DNA of 64,000 nucleotides from a virus. A program made the position numbers and the translations under genes. Shown here one piece after another: positions 26,547 to 35,244 of the stretch. The notes under the pieces were generated by a model. The model did no database searches. It was given only the letters and a program-made list of their open reading frames with translations, and was not told the DNA's origin. How positions within the stretch are numbered: the first letter of the stretch is position 1; every line of letters starts with the position of its first letter. The stretch covers positions 21,106 to 85,105 of IMG/VR virus record IMGVR_UViG_3300028197_001229; one strand, written 5' to 3'.

Positions 26547-27821
26547 ATGCCAAGAAAGAAAAAAATAGTTGAAACTCCTAGTTGTGAGTTCAATCTTTTG
26601 GAAGACAATAGTTTTTCAGATCAAGTAAAAGAAACAATGTTGGCTATGGCCAGCAAACGAAAGTCAGCATCCTCTGTTACAGCTATGTCTGATCTACAAC
26701 GTGAGTATGTAACCTTAGACAGTTTTTACATGCAGGCAACCCTGGGTATGTGTGGTCTCCCGCATGGTACACTGTTAGAGATATTAGGACAAGACGGTGT
26801 GGGTAAGAGTTCTTTGATATTTACCATAGCAGGCAATGCTATGGCACAAGGTTCTCCATTTTTTTACGTGGAGACAGAAGGTAAGCCAATGAATGATGAA
26901 CGTGTTCGTAGGTGTCTACATCCCGACCCAACAGCTGCAGAAAACATTTTTTCTAAAATTACTATGCAGACTTGCGATGACATACCAAGTATGGTTGCAG
27001 CGTTAGAAGATTTTGTAGAAGTTTGTCGTAACCAGATTGGCGTGCCTAAAAGTACTCCACTTGTTTGCGCTGTAGATTCTTTTTCAAAGCTTATGTCTCC
27101 TAACGAAGCTATGGGTAGATCGTTCTATGCTGAGGATGCTAAAAAGAAAGAATTTGGTACTGACAAGGTCAATTTTGGACATAGTAAATTTGCTCATCAG
27201 TGGTGTAGAATACTTCCATCTTGGTTAAAGCAGAACAATGTTGTGTTAATGATTGTATCGCACCAGAATCAGCAAGTAAGTACAGGTTTCGGTGGTGGCA
27301 GTTTTATGTCACCTGAGGTTGCTGCAAGCTATAACCGTACAAAGATTGGTGGTAATGCTTTTAATCAAAACGCAGCATTGCAATTAATACTTACACGTAA
27401 GGGTGTGGCAAAACGTGGTACAGAAAAAGTGGGTTCTATAATAAAGGCAACTGTGGCAAAAAACTCTTACGGGCCGGAAGGCGGATTCTTTGAGTTTGAA
27501 GTAGTAGGTCGCCCATACCTCGATACTGAGACATGGAAACAACCTTCTCTTTATATGGGAAACACTACAGCAGCTTGGCTAGCTACTAACAAGCACTGTG
27601 GTGTAGTGGAAACCCGAAAACGTTATTCGTGTGAAGAGTTGAATATAGTTGGTGAAACAGCAGAAGACTTTTATCCAAAATTTATGGATAGTCATCTCAA
27701 GGACGAACTTGGTTCTCAACTTAACATTGTTGGTTACACTGTTACAGACACTGCTAACGACGAACTTGAAAAATTAGAAGATGAAACTGAGCAAGTACAA
27801 TCTGAAACTGACACTGAGTAA
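26547..27821 (+). CDS. RecA-type recombinase (UvsX-like)
   Basis: 424 residues. Walker A GQDGVGKSS lies at about 81-89. The following strand ends in YVETEGK, where the catalytic glutamate is placed as in RecA/UvsX. Walker B-like PLVCAVDS and the strand MIVSHQNQQ follow, then GGNAFNQNAALQL and later KNSYGPEGG. It would coat single-stranded DNA for strand invasion with the SbcC/D-like complex and UvsW-like helicase. The C-terminus is strongly acidic (the last 20 residues), as in many recombinases. The start is A-rich, with no Shine-Dalgarno. Confidence 0.87.
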   Translation: MPRKKKIVETPSCEFNLLEDNSFSDQVKETMLAMASKRKSASSVTAMSDLQREYVTLDSFYMQATLGMCGLPHGTLLEILGQDGVGKSSLIFTIAGNAMAQGSPFFYVETEGKPMNDERVRRCLHPDPTAAENIFSKITMQTCDDIPSMVAALEDFVEVCRNQIGVPKSTPLVCAVDSFSKLMSPNEAMGRSFYAEDAKKKEFGTDKVNFGHSKFAHQWCRILPSWLKQNNVVLMIVSHQNQQVSTGFGGGSFMSPEVAASYNRTKIGGNAFNQNAALQLILTRKGVAKRGTEKVGSIIKATVAKNSYGPEGGFFEFEVVGRPYLDTETWKQPSLYMGNTTAAWLATNKHCGVVETRKRYSCEELNIVGETAEDFYPKFMDSHLKDELGSQLNIVGYTVTDTANDELEKLEDETEQVQSETDTE

Positions 27822-28278
27822 ACTGAACATAGTCATAGATTCTGACTCGGATTGGGAAGCTATACTTGATACAATATACGAACGGATTGACGTAACAGTA
27901 GGTCCTTTTTATAGGGAAATAGCGAATAGAGATTTCCTTTTAGTTTACGAAGATAGATACCCCCTATATGCAGATATGCATAGGGGGGTTAAGTCTTCTT
28001 TTGTGTCGCGTATAGTAAACAATGATTTGGAATGTTTGGTACTAGTACATGACTCAGTTTTATCTGGGTTGGACGGGCTTTACATAGCATATGCTACTGA
28101 AGAAAGGAACAACATGGAGCTGTTATTTGCAGCAATTAAATTTGATTTAAACTTTTACTGCAAACAGTTAAAAGTTAAATCTAGTATAGGACATGGTGGG
28201 GATAATGATATAAACTTAGCAATAGTGCCTGTAGCATCCCTATTAAGTTCGGACAAAGAATATCAATACGAGCCGTAA
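27781..28278 (+). CDS. Unknown protein following the recombinase
   Basis: 165 residues if the ATG at 27781 is used, which overlaps the recombinase gene by 41 bases; a non-ATG start after 27821 is also possible. The protein is acidic and strand/helix mixed, with no known motif. Function unknown. Confidence 0.45.
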   Translation: MKLSKYNLKLTLSKLNIVIDSDSDWEAILDTIYERIDVTVGPFYREIANRDFLLVYEDRYPLYADMHRGVKSSFVSRIVNNDLECLVLVHDSVLSGLDGLYIAYATEERNNMELLFAAIKFDLNFYCKQLKVKSSIGHGGDNDINLAIVPVASLLSSDKEYQYEP

Positions 28279-28722
28279 GTGGATAATATACACTACCCTT
28301 TACAAGGAGTAGCTTATTATTTTCTTCGCCGCAGACGTAAGCCAGAAATTTGTTTCTGGCATTTAAATCATACTTCGTACGAAAAGGTCATAGGACCGCT
28401 ACCTACCAAGGAGTTTGACAGTGAAGGTTCAGTTATCTTCGAGGACATACACAGTTATTTAAATCAATTTAACAAACACATGTACGTAGATAGAGGAAAC
28501 CCTCCTCGTCTAGGTGATATGATACTGTATATTCCTGATGACACTGCAACTATCTATGACAAGATTATAGGAGCGTTCTTCGTTTCAAGAAGTTTGTTTG
28601 ACAGTTTTCAAGTCGAATGTAGTTTCGTAGATTTTACACCTGATGACAGATATGGATTTGTCTTAGTTGATCACAAATTTATGAACAAAAATATTATTCA
28701 CGAAATAACCCAATCACTATGA
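28279..28722 (+). CDS. Unknown protein, GTG start
   Basis: 147 residues starting at a GTG immediately after the upstream TAA. It has an RRRRK patch near residue 18 and is otherwise strand-rich with several Tyr and Phe. Its stop overlaps the next ATG (ATGA). No family recognised. Confidence 0.5.
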   Translation: MDNIHYPLQGVAYYFLRRRRKPEICFWHLNHTSYEKVIGPLPTKEFDSEGSVIFEDIHSYLNQFNKHMYVDRGNPPRLGDMILYIPDDTATIYDKIIGAFFVSRSLFDSFQVECSFVDFTPDDRYGFVLVDHKFMNKNIIHEITQSL

Positions 28723-29270
28723 CAACCAATCCCGGTACACCATCACCACCAGATCCGTTTTACAACAAACATGTTGTTTACGTTTATCCTGCAATAGATG
28801 CTTATACCAATATGCATCCACGGCATCCTGATACTCCTTGCACTCTTGTACTTGAGCACACCAAAGGCTCTGAAGTTTTAGATCATAAAGTTTACGAGTT
28901 ACATACAACACTAGTCTCGGCAAGAGATTGGGATCCTGTTATAGAAACTATAAACGTATACTATAATGTTTCTGGGCCTAGTACATACATGGTGAGTATA
29001 CACAACTTGTCTCTTATACAGAGGGCTGCCTGGTGGTGGTCTAGGCGTTGTATGCTACCCGATCCAACATGGAACAGTAATCATGTCCAGAAGGACATTG
29101 TGAATCATTATAATGGTCCTGCTATAATTACAGCAGAGGAGCGTTTTAATTTTAACGTAAACTTAGCTTGTTTGTCACTAGGTGAAGATGTTATGCAATC
29201 TAATGCATACAAATCTATTGACGATCAGTTTTTAAATTTTAAAAAATTATGGCAATTAGTGCGAAGTTAA
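28719..29270 (+). CDS. Unknown protein upstream of RecQ-like helicase
   Basis: 183 residues, with strand-rich first half, then a Trp-rich segment (AAWWWSRR near residue 102) and a helical end. It overlaps the preceding gene by 4 and the helicase by 22 bases. Unknown function. Confidence 0.5.
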   Translation: MTTNPGTPSPPDPFYNKHVVYVYPAIDAYTNMHPRHPDTPCTLVLEHTKGSEVLDHKVYELHTTLVSARDWDPVIETINVYYNVSGPSTYMVSIHNLSLIQRAAWWWSRRCMLPDPTWNSNHVQKDIVNHYNGPAIITAEERFNFNVNLACLSLGEDVMQSNAYKSIDDQFLNFKKLWQLVRS

Positions 29271-30895
29271 AACCTAGAGAAGTTAAATCCTGTGGAGACA
29301 GCTACTTAAAGGGGTGTCAGAAAATAGAAGAAGTTTTAAAAGAACTAAATTTTGGCTCATTACGAGAGGGTCAAGATCAAGCCGTTATGAACTTATTAAT
29401 GAAGCGGGATACACTTTGTGTATTACCCACAGGCTTCGGTAAGTCTGCTATATACATTGTACCTACTCGTGCACTAGAATGGAAAGCTCTTATATTTAGT
29501 CCCTTAGTATCACTTATGAAAGATCAAGTTGAGTCACTTTGGGATAAAGGTTATAAGGCTGGTCAAATATCCTCTGGACAAACTGCTTCTGAAAATAACG
29601 CAGTTATAGCTGATTGGGAGCGAGGTGATCTTCAATTTTTGCTTGTTGCACCCGAACGTTTGCAAAACGAGCAGTTCGTTGACATGATGCGTTGTTATAA
29701 ACCTAACATGGTTGTAGTAGATGAGGCTCACTGCGTTTCACAGTGGGCACATAGCTTTCGCCCAGACTATGTAAAGATAGGAGATTTTGTTTCTGACATT
29801 TCTCCGGAAGTTGTTTTAGCGTTAACTGCAACATTGACTCCAGACATGGAAACTGATGTAAGAGATACATTAACAATAACTGGGGCTGAGAGGATAACAT
29901 TTTATCCACAACGTAGGAATCTTACGTTTGAAAGATATCCTTACAGTATAGATGTGTTACGTTCTACACTTAACAGTATGAGTGGTAGCACTATTGTTTA
30001 CTGCTCTACACGTAAGAAAACACAGGAGTTATATACTACACTAAAGGGTCAGATAACAGGAGACTGTTTAGTCTACAACGGCGGTATGAGTTCTGACGAG
30101 CGAACAACTAGTCAAAACTTGTTTATGAGTAATGACGTTAGGGTTATGTTTGCTACGAATGCATTCGGACTAGGTGTTGATAAGGGTGACATACGTTGTG
30201 TCGTACATGTTGATATTCCAGGCTCGGTCGAGCAATATGTACAGGAAACTGGACGTGCTGGACGTGATGGTGGAGATTCTAGGTGTATACTATTAGAGGA
30301 CGTTAGATCTATATCTACACAACAGTGGTTCTTAGAAACTACATATCCTGACGAGCAAACTATCCGATCAGTGTACACTATATTCTCAAATGTTGCTGAC
30401 TCTAACGGAGTAGCCCGGTTAACTAATGTTGACGTTGCTAAAAAATTAAATCTCAATGCAGCATATGTTACTTCTGCTAAATCAGTGCTTATAGCAAATA
30501 ACGTTATAGAATCAAAACCCTCAAAAACAAAAATATGTAAAGTTAAAATTATTGACAAGGAATCTACCGAAGACTTACTAGAAAGTGTTCAAACATATGG
30601 TCATCCAGTTAATGATTTCTTTGAAGTAAATATTGAGTTTCTTTCTGAGCAGCTTGGTATAGCCCCGCCCACACTTAAGTCTAAACTTTCAAAGTTGGAT
30701 AAAGAAGGCGTAATCATTTACATAGCTCCATTTAGGGGGAATCCAGTTACACTGTTGGGTGACATAACTTTGGTGGATTTTAAATCCTGTGATTCTAAAA
30801 GAAAGATTGCTCAAAACAAACTTGTAGATTTACTAGAGTTTTTAAAACTCGAAAATAATGAGAAACATGAATATCTAACAGAATATTTTTCATGA
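29249..30895 (+). CDS. recQ-like: RecQ-family DNA helicase
   Basis: 548 residues. Motifs in order: LREGQDQAV (motif 0), Walker A LPTGFGKS (about 60-67), LIFSPLVSLMKDQVE (Ia), VVVDEAHCVSQWAHSFRPDY (II plus the aromatic-rich RecQ loop, about 155-174), LALTATLT (III), NAFGLGVDKGDIR (V) and QETGRAGRDGG (VI, about 331). The zinc-binding domain after motif VI that classical RecQ has is not evident; instead a winged-helix-like C-terminus follows (VDVAKKLN, APPTLKSKLSKLDKEGVI). It probably works on recombination intermediates or stalled forks. Confidence 0.88.
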   Translation: MAISAKLKPREVKSCGDSYLKGCQKIEEVLKELNFGSLREGQDQAVMNLLMKRDTLCVLPTGFGKSAIYIVPTRALEWKALIFSPLVSLMKDQVESLWDKGYKAGQISSGQTASENNAVIADWERGDLQFLLVAPERLQNEQFVDMMRCYKPNMVVVDEAHCVSQWAHSFRPDYVKIGDFVSDISPEVVLALTATLTPDMETDVRDTLTITGAERITFYPQRRNLTFERYPYSIDVLRSTLNSMSGSTIVYCSTRKKTQELYTTLKGQITGDCLVYNGGMSSDERTTSQNLFMSNDVRVMFATNAFGLGVDKGDIRCVVHVDIPGSVEQYVQETGRAGRDGGDSRCILLEDVRSISTQQWFLETTYPDEQTIRSVYTIFSNVADSNGVARLTNVDVAKKLNLNAAYVTSAKSVLIANNVIESKPSKTKICKVKIIDKESTEDLLESVQTYGHPVNDFFEVNIEFLSEQLGIAPPTLKSKLSKLDKEGVIIYIAPFRGNPVTLLGDITLVDFKSCDSKRKIAQNKLVDLLEFLKLENNEKHEYLTEYFS

Positions 30896-31380
30896 TACCA
30901 CAAGAACATCCAAAGTTTAAGAAACATGTAAGCTATTTAGTAGACATGATACAACGTACTAAGGGTATGACACCATACTTTACTCGTACTGAAGAGTTTG
31001 AAAACCCAGAAGATATAGCTGCATCTGAATGGGTTACATGTGGTAAATGTTCTAAGCGCGTCAGTGTTTCGGATGAATGTAAATGGTTAGATACTGGTTC
31101 CGTCAAGTTTTTAGAAAATGTAAAATATACAAAATGTTGTGGTAGAACGTTAGAACCGGAAATGTGTACATTTGTATGCGTTTGCTGTGAGCGTCCTGCT
31201 GTTTACATAACTCCGCACTCTAACGAAACTGGATTCGAATACAAGCCAGGTCAAATCTACCATATAGACGCATGTAGCGAATGCGACGGAACGGGTGGAA
31301 TGAAATCAATGATTATAGAACAAACTGTTCACAACAAGTTAAATAATACTAAATCACAAGATAGTACAACGTCACAATGA
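30892..31380 (+). CDS. Cys-rich, probable zinc-binding protein
   Basis: 162 residues. Cys pairs CGKC (about 44-47), CC (about 81), CVCC (about 99-102) and CSEC (about 129-132) suggest two zinc-ribbon-like sites. It overlaps the RecQ-like gene by 4 bases, so it may be a DNA-binding partner of that helicase and could supply the zinc module missing from it; this is speculation. Family unknown. Confidence 0.55.
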   Translation: MIPQEHPKFKKHVSYLVDMIQRTKGMTPYFTRTEEFENPEDIAASEWVTCGKCSKRVSVSDECKWLDTGSVKFLENVKYTKCCGRTLEPEMCTFVCVCCERPAVYITPHSNETGFEYKPGQIYHIDACSECDGTGGMKSMIIEQTVHNKLNNTKSQDSTTSQ

Positions 31381-31577
31381 TAGATCTAAACATAATAGCA
31401 TATATCCTGTTAGGCTTTTACCTCGGAGTTTATTGCTCTGAGAAAATGGAGCTGAAATTTAAAACAATAACATTCCCAATCACAGTATTTTGGGGATGGG
31501 TATCAAAACTAATAAATAAAACAAACAACAAAGATGAAGAAAACAACAAAGAAGAAAACATCAAAGGCAAACTTTGA
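31377..31577 (+). CDS. Small single-pass membrane protein
   Basis: 66 residues. A hydrophobic segment lies at about 5-19 (IIAYILLGFYLGVYC), a second weaker one at 28-45, and a Lys/Glu/Asn-rich cytoplasmic-type tail follows. It overlaps the upstream gene by 4 bases. No known function. Confidence 0.5.
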   Translation: MIDLNIIAYILLGFYLGVYCSEKMELKFKTITFPITVFWGWVSKLINKTNNKDEENNKEENIKGKL

Positions 31578-31884
31578 GACTTACAACTGCTCACGTATTA
31601 ACGAACCTTACCTCACAGATGAGGGACAAGCTTACATAGAGTTAATAACTAGTGATGGGGACTGTACTACTCTAGAGTGTACACTCGATCTTTACCGGGC
31701 TCTTATGAAAAATAATATAAACGCTAACAGCCGTGTAGATTTTTGTTTTTATAAAAGTAAAGATACAGATCTAGTTGAGTATGTTAGTAGTACACCTAAA
31801 AACGAGTACCGTGCTTATCAGGTAGAATATGAAGATTCTATAACTCTTCCTAAAGAAACTGTGTTTAAGAATCCGGAGGAATAG
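31534..31884 (+). CDS. Unknown small protein ending the replication operon
   Basis: 116 residues with a Lys/Thr-rich N-terminus and an acidic strand-rich body. It overlaps the preceding gene by 44 bases and ends at TAG shortly before a promoter motif. No family recognised. Confidence 0.5.
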   Translation: MKKTTKKKTSKANFETYNCSRINEPYLTDEGQAYIELITSDGDCTTLECTLDLYRALMKNNINANSRVDFCFYKSKDTDLVEYVSSTPKNEYRAYQVEYEDSITLPKETVFKNPEE

Positions 31885-31898
31885 CCGTATACTACGTG

Positions 31899-31912
31899 TT
31901 ATATATATTTGG
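31899..31912 (+). promoter_or_regulatory. Promoter of the recurring phage type
   Basis: TTATATATATTTGG; the -7 box TATATTTG (31904-31911) matches TAnnTTTG exactly, within ACGTGTTATATATATTTGG. No clear upstream TTG is present. It drives the next gene after a 33-base A-rich leader. Confidence 0.7.
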
Positions 31913-31943
31913 TACTCTTTTAATCTTATAATAAAAAACAAAA

Positions 31944-32849
31944 ATGACTAATAATAATAATCAAAAAGTTACAATTGAAAAGACACCTATGTATATGACT
32001 ACTTCGAAACTAAAGTTTATGGACAAAGTTGTACGTCCCGAGACATGGGTTCCGTTGGAGACTTCTAAACTGTATGTTGAGACTTATAACATACAGTTTA
32101 CATATGTTCGTTCTACAAAACAAGGCACATCAACAATAGGTCGACCGACCACAACCATTAATGAAAAGTTTGTTTTTAATCTGGCTACAGGTCCTAAGCT
32201 TACTATTGTGGTAGGTGCAACGCCAGCCGAGTTAGATGAAGCCTTTATACCAGGCGCTTGTCTGGATACATTGGACTCGTCTTCGGCAATAACCAGGAGT
32301 TGGATTTCTGCTAATGGTGGCGCCGGTATGGAACTTGGTTCTGTACAGGGCTGGGATAGGGCTGGATCGGATCACTTCCCAGTTAAAGTTTCAGACCTCA
32401 GACGTATGTTTACATCTAACAATGATAGATATTACTACAATGGTGAGTCTCGTGTTTTCACTTGCTTTGCTGATATAGACACTCCTACACAAAACAAGGA
32501 ACATCTATATTACAAAAGTGGAGAAAATGGTACAGCTAGGCTGCTTCCCTGTTTCTCATATTACACATTTGAGGAATACGTCTTCGGATCTGACATCTGG
32601 GAGGATCAACCTTCCTCTGTCGACATGGGCCCAGCCCCTTACATTCAGTGGAACCCACTTGATTACAGTCCATCCTGCAGATTCTCTCAAGATGAACTGA
32701 CACCGAGTGGTTCGTTACTTAACAATTCAGCTGCATTGTCAAAAATTCCTATAAATTTTTCTTTTCATACTAAAGAAACTCCGTGGGAGTTAGACTCAGA
32801 TGCACTGGCTTATTACAGCCCTGATCGTAAGTTCATAACAAAGCCTTAA
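31944..32849 (+). CDS. Unknown protein in its own promoter-terminator unit
   Basis: 301 residues starting MTNNNNQK after an A-rich leader. It is strand-rich, with many aromatic and Gly/Ser/Asp loops, two Cys, no enzymatic motif and no signal peptide. Isolation between a consensus promoter and a perfect 12-bp terminator suggests strong, separately controlled expression, as for an abundant structural or DNA-binding protein. I cannot assign it further; a capsid or decoration protein is possible but not supported by sequence. Confidence 0.55.
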   Translation: MTNNNNQKVTIEKTPMYMTTSKLKFMDKVVRPETWVPLETSKLYVETYNIQFTYVRSTKQGTSTIGRPTTTINEKFVFNLATGPKLTIVVGATPAELDEAFIPGACLDTLDSSSAITRSWISANGGAGMELGSVQGWDRAGSDHFPVKVSDLRRMFTSNNDRYYYNGESRVFTCFADIDTPTQNKEHLYYKSGENGTARLLPCFSYYTFEEYVFGSDIWEDQPSSVDMGPAPYIQWNPLDYSPSCRFSQDELTPSGSLLNNSAALSKIPINFSFHTKETPWELDSDALAYYSPDRKFITKP

Positions 32850-32860
32850 TTAACTACCTT

Positions 32861-32896
32861 AAAAAAAACACCTTGCAATGCGCTGGTGTTTTTTTT
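32861..32896 (+). terminator. Intrinsic terminator
   Basis: A perfect 12-bp stem AAAAAAAACACC (32861-32872) / GGTGTTTTTTTT (32885-32896), whose second arm is itself the T-run. Confidence 0.9.
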
Positions 32897-32907
32897 AACT
32901 CTCAACT

Positions 32908-33249
32908 ATGACTAAAGTAAAAACTATAGAAGATATAGAAGTTTTAGAAAAAAATACTAGCGTTATGCTAGCCGTTAGCTCAGAGCAAGGAGTTGTTTTT
33001 ATGTCACAAATTGGTGGCGACAATTTAGCTCGCTTGTTAAAAGAAGCCTCTAATATTCCAAACATTCCAATTCACAGTCAGGAAAATCAACTTGATATTA
33101 TAGGTCAGGAAATTTTAGTAACCTCGGACCGTTCTTACTTTAAACGTATAACAGGTTTGTTTACTTATTTAGATTGGTCAGATATGTCCACTGTTGAAAA
33201 ATTATTGTCTAGGGAGCAGTACACTTATTCTTTTGTATTGTCTTACTAA
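32908..33249 (+). CDS. Unknown small protein
   Basis: 113 residues, mixed strand/helix pattern, no motif recognised. It is isolated between a terminator upstream and an 80-base AT-rich gap downstream in which I see no clear promoter box. Confidence 0.5.
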   Translation: MTKVKTIEDIEVLEKNTSVMLAVSSEQGVVFMSQIGGDNLARLLKEASNIPNIPIHSQENQLDIIGQEILVTSDRSYFKRITGLFTYLDWSDMSTVEKLLSREQYTYSFVLSY

Positions 33250-33329
33250 TATTTTTTAATTGACTAAGTAACGTATTTACTTAATAATTTTATTTAACTT
33301 TCAAGACTAACTAACCTAGAATTATACTA

Positions 33330-33596
33330 ATGAGCAAAAATCAAGAACTTACTCAAGAAGAAGCACAGCTTCGTTTCAAAAAAGCAAATGCACAAGGATT
33401 CATCAATCAGATGATTTCTGGTTCTGGTGCAACTGCAGAACAAGCAGTTGAGCTTTTCAACAAAAGCGACGCTAAAGCAGACCGGATGATATCAAAACAA
33501 GCAAGCATAAGAGAATCTATTCTAGCTGAGGTTAATAACCAGGTTAGCCCAGATACTCAAAACTTGCCTGAGAATCTGAGACAAGCTGCTTCGTAA
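33330..33596 (+). CDS. Small helical protein
   Basis: 88 residues, Gln/Ala/Glu-rich and helical throughout; no family recognised. It is followed by a pair of hairpins including a strong terminator, so it is the end of a short transcript. Confidence 0.5.
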   Translation: MSKNQELTQEEAQLRFKKANAQGFINQMISGSGATAEQAVELFNKSDAKADRMISKQASIRESILAEVNNQVSPDTQNLPENLRQAAS

Positions 33597-33626
33597 CTTT
33601 ATTTCTCGCGCCACACGCTGACAAAA

Positions 33627-33677
33627 GACTGGAGCAATTCAGTCTAAAACCCACGGTTTTATCGCTGTGGGTTTTTT
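33627..33677 (+). terminator. Two-hairpin terminator
   Basis: A first hairpin AGACTG (33627-33632) / CAGTCT (33640-33645) is followed immediately by AAAACCCAC (33646-33654) / GTGGGTTTT (33667-33675) with a T-run to 33677. Confidence 0.88.
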
Positions 33678-33715
33678 GTCTTTACAATTAACTTTTAATC
33701 TATCATTTATATATC

Positions 33716-34315
33716 ATGGAACGATCATTACTCCAAGAAAAGTTGTCAGAACTTCTTGAATTCAAGCGTATAGAACACGGATTCAGCTGTCATGACATGG
33801 CTTCATTTTTAGGTGTCTCATACTTACAATACCACAGGTGGGTTACTAAAAAAACTTTACCTCGTATGAAGGCACTACAAGACGTATGCACTCGTTGCAG
33901 TGTAGACTATTTATCGTTTATAAACACTACAACTAACTGTCTAAGTCCGGTCACATTTGATTCTATATGTAGCATGTATACTAGATCGGATTTGGATGAC
34001 ACTACATTTAAAACGTTCTTAGTTGCTGTCAGTTTACTATTTAAAGAATTAGTTTCTGAGTACAGCATATCTCCAAGTATGGTTTTAGCTGACATTGCGG
34101 CACCTGACATTAGAAATTTAAGCCGTTTTTCTGTTCAAGCTTTTTACTCTTGTGGACCAGACTGGGGCAACCTAACAGTTATAGGTGGTAAGAAGACTAT
34201 TCTATTTCGTGCATCTAAGTTAGAAACTCCTACTTCGCAGTATGGCTTTGAAGCTCTGAGCGCGGCATCTCTGAGTCGTGTTATAGAATTAACTAAACTG
34301 AAACATAACCTTTAA
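33716..34315 (+). CDS. Helix-turn-helix (Cro/CI-type) transcription regulator
   Basis: 199 residues. Residues about 12-65 fit the XRE fold: KRIEHGFSCHDMASFLGVSYLQYHRWVTKKTLPRMKALQDVC. The rest is a helical domain of unknown function ending in a strand-rich part. It sits between a terminator and the portal cluster, with an AT-rich TTTATATATC stretch upstream that could be a promoter but lacks the full consensus. It may control the structural genes, which is inference. Confidence 0.65.
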   Translation: MERSLLQEKLSELLEFKRIEHGFSCHDMASFLGVSYLQYHRWVTKKTLPRMKALQDVCTRCSVDYLSFINTTTNCLSPVTFDSICSMYTRSDLDDTTFKTFLVAVSLLFKELVSEYSISPSMVLADIAAPDIRNLSRFSVQAFYSCGPDWGNLTVIGGKKTILFRASKLETPTSQYGFEALSAASLSRVIELTKLKHNL

Positions 34316-34316
34316 A

Positions 34317-34739
34317 ATGTCTAAAACAAATATTGATACAGGTATACCACCTAGTGAGGTAACAAAAAGAAAACGTATACAAGATTTAATACTATCTGGT
34401 GAAGATCCAGGAGGTATTGATAATACTGAAGTAAAGACACCTCCGGAAGTAGCACCCAGGGTTGATAACATATCATACATTCGAGTCAAGATAAGGCACG
34501 ATCTTTATACGCTTCATCTTCCAGCTCTTGACGTTTCTGTTGCAGAACACCAGGTGGCTATACGGCTACCCAACAATGGTGTTAAATTTGAGCCTAGTGA
34601 ACTAAATGGAGATTTTGTAATAACGCACATGAACAGTGATTATAAAGTAGCTTACCTAGGTGGAATATTCGAGTTCCCGGGAGACAACTCTTGGGTTATA
34701 GCATTTATTAGGGACAAACGTGATGAGGAGGAAGATTAA
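34317..34739 (+). CDS. Unknown protein
   Basis: 140 residues. A charged, probably disordered N-terminus of about 50 residues precedes a compact strand-rich domain (ISYIRVKIRHDLYTLHLP... to WVIAFIRD). The body may be a small beta-fold. It starts one base after the regulator's stop codon. No family recognised. Confidence 0.5.
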   Translation: MSKTNIDTGIPPSEVTKRKRIQDLILSGEDPGGIDNTEVKTPPEVAPRVDNISYIRVKIRHDLYTLHLPALDVSVAEHQVAIRLPNNGVKFEPSELNGDFVITHMNSDYKVAYLGGIFEFPGDNSWVIAFIRDKRDEEED

Positions 34740-34741
34740 TA

Positions 34742-34969
34742 ATGATTAAAAATTCTAAAATTGAAGTTGGTAAAACTCCGGCTGAAAACTCAAACGGTTC
34801 TAAGTGCGACGATATTGTAAACGGAAACCCGGTCAAAAAATCTGCTAGTTCAAATAATTGTTTTGATAAAGTATCTTCAATAGTCTTTAATATAGAAGAT
34901 CAAAATGATGAATCAAATACAGAGATACAAGATGGTAAAACTAGCGGGGTTAGACCCAAAAGTTCTTGA
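34742..34969 (+). CDS. Small low-complexity protein
   Basis: 75 residues, Asn/Ser/Lys-rich and probably disordered. It overlaps the next gene by 65 bases in another frame, which makes one of the two starts doubtful. No function visible. Confidence 0.35.
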   Translation: MIKNSKIEVGKTPAENSNGSKCDDIVNGNPVKKSASSNNCFDKVSSIVFNIEDQNDESNTEIQDGKTSGVRPKSS

Positions 34970-35240
34970 AGCCTTGGTAAGTGCGGCAGCTGGTGCTACA
35001 GCCGGTGGTGTTATAGGTTCTACATCCGCTATGCTGATACCTCATAAGTATGATCCGAACAACCCTGAGTTTTTGGCTAGTAAGGATAATGACGATAAGT
35101 ACGTCAGAGATCCCGTAGGTCAGGGTTTGCGTAGTGCCCTTGTTGGTGCCTTAATAGGTGGTTCTAAGCCTTGGGTGGAAGATCCTATGCGTGATTGGAT
35201 GAAGGATCAAGACTGGTACAGTAATTTAACAAAGAAATAA
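34905..35240 (+). CDS. Small glycine-zipper protein before portal
   Basis: 111 residues. The segment LVSAAAGATAGGVIGSTSAM (about 24-43) and a second one, RSALVGALIGG (about 83-93), are glycine-zipper membrane-type helices. An internal ATG at 34932 is an alternative start with less overlap. It ends 4 bases before the portal ATG and belongs with the other glycine-zipper proteins of this region. Confidence 0.55.
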   Translation: MMNQIQRYKMVKLAGLDPKVLEALVSAAAGATAGGVIGSTSAMLIPHKYDPNNPEFLASKDNDDKYVRDPVGQGLRSALVGALIGGSKPWVEDPMRDWMKDQDWYSNLTKK

Positions 35241-35244
35241 TATT

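Noticed and set aside
31944-32849. Major capsid protein assignment
   Set aside because: Strong unit-level control suggests an abundant protein, but no capsid-like fold motif is visible; left as unknown.
33695-33715. TTTATATATC before the helix-turn-helix gene, as a promoter
   Set aside because: AT-rich but lacks the TTG ending of the box; too weak to list as a site.
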